NCBI GenBank assembly: GCA_017590115.1
Contig: JAGGNK010003336.1
Location: forward strand, 1,116,001 to 1,180,000
Reading direction: 5' to 3'
Origin: Montifringilla adamsi
Lineage: Eukaryota > Chordata > Aves > Passeriformes > Passeridae
Length of the DNA: 64,000 bases
Shown here: piece after piece, positions 63,224 to 64,000 of the stretch
How the letters are laid out: each line of letters begins with the position of its first letter
Position numbering within the stretch: the first letter of the stretch is position 1
Translations under genes and position numbers: made by a program
The notes under the pieces: model-generated
What the model saw: only the letters and a program-made list of their open reading frames with translations
The model's database searches: none
Told to the model about the DNA's origin: nothing

Positions 63224-64000
63224 ACAGGAACTTCATTAAATGTTTTCTCTAGAGTTCTGCTTAAAAATGACAGCTGTCTAAATTGTGTTGGCCATTGTGT
63301 TGGCTGTCATCCTTAGCCAGATATTTCTGAATCAGTAATAAATATGTAATTTAAAATCTCAGGGGAGTGATTCAGAATAAAGTAAAATGAGGCATATTTA
63401 TGACAAAGGCAAGTGTAAATGAACAATGTATTTTGGTCATGTGGAGTTTGGCAAAATGCAGCTCCAGCTTATCCTCACAAAGCAGATCTGCCTCTTTGAA
63501 TCCATGAGAAAACCCCCACTGCCTTGAAAGGGGTTTGGATTTCACCCACAAAGTTCTGCTGAAGTCTGAACAAAAGCAAAAAAAATTCTGACAGTTCACA
63601 GGCAGTAAAGCTGTGTATTCTCCTCCTTCAAATTCACCAGCAAGACCCATTCTCATAATGGGAACAGTTCCCCCAAAATGCAAAACTCATAATCCATTAA
63701 ACCAATCTGAAACTGTGAGTAGAGCAGTAGTGCATTAGCTGAAGTAATCACACTGCCTGACACCCACCAGCCCACTGGGAAGAAGATTCCAGTGCCTCCC
63801 TGTGGTGCCTGGACACTGCTGCTCTCCCAAAGGGACAGCACCTGGGGTCCAGTGCCCAGCTGGGCACACGCCTGGCACCAGGCTCACTGCAGACAGCAGA
63901 ACACAGGGCTGCAGAGCGTCAGCAGGGCTGTGGGAGCAAAACCATGGAGCTTGGCTTTTTAGCAAAAATGGGTCTCCCTTAACTTTGCCTAATTCTTCAT
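63224..64000. other. Unique non-coding DNA to window end
   Basis: No gene or recognised repeat. 63750-63950 is GC-richer with short minus-strand frames only. Confidence 0.5.

Overview
This window looks like vertebrate nuclear DNA, most likely from a bird and probably a songbird. It is AT-rich with long tracts of single-copy sequence, and I recognise no protein-coding gene. The avian call rests on dispersed repeats I can read directly: CR1 LINE 3' ends, including GC-rich subfamilies typical of passerines, and solo LTRs of a widespread avian endogenous retrovirus family whose ends read roughly TGT..TGGTTTAACCCC and GGGGTTAAACCAC..CA. No bacterial-style gene organisation, CRISPR array, rRNA or convincing tRNA was seen. 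The species and chromosome cannot be determined from the sequence alone.

Layout. 1-4317: a 51-base poly(A) run, then AT-rich unique DNA. 4318-4785: a minus-strand solo LTR with a recognisable TATA box and poly(A) signal. 4786-21179: mostly unique DNA with a telomere-like 28-bp doublet and hairpin near 5.6-5.8 kb, a conserved-noncoding-like AT-rich block near 8.4-9.1 kb, a GGAA microsatellite at 9.8 kb and a 70-bp tandem duplication at 13.25 kb. 21180-25175: a split (TA)n array and two CR1 fragments. 25176-34078: unique DNA, an A/C tract and a 197-bp pure-purine array. 34079-46047: a CR1 copy, a second short CR1 3' end and an A/C tract. 46048-47216: a plus-strand solo LTR followed by a second long purine array. 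47217-56021: unique DNA with an ancient palindromic repeat near 50.0 kb and an 83-bp tandem duplication at 54.6 kb. 56022-59783: an old, long CR1 copy and unique DNA. 59784-63223: two solo LTRs of one family in inverted orientation, with 4-bp flanking duplications, around a G/T-only tract, a CpG cluster and another CR1 copy.

How it fits together. Nothing here forms an operon or pathway. The window is best read as intergenic or deep intronic DNA in a gene-poor region, shaped by retroelement insertion, solo-LTR formation and simple-repeat expansion. Almost all open reading frames are chance or repeat-driven. The only short frame with a gene-like look is a 43-codon signal-peptide-like stretch at 28013-28141 ending at a consensus splice donor, and it is weakly supported. 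I found no convincing new biological system. The best leads are the inverted LTR pair, the CpG cluster, the palindromic ancient repeat and the conserved-noncoding-like block.
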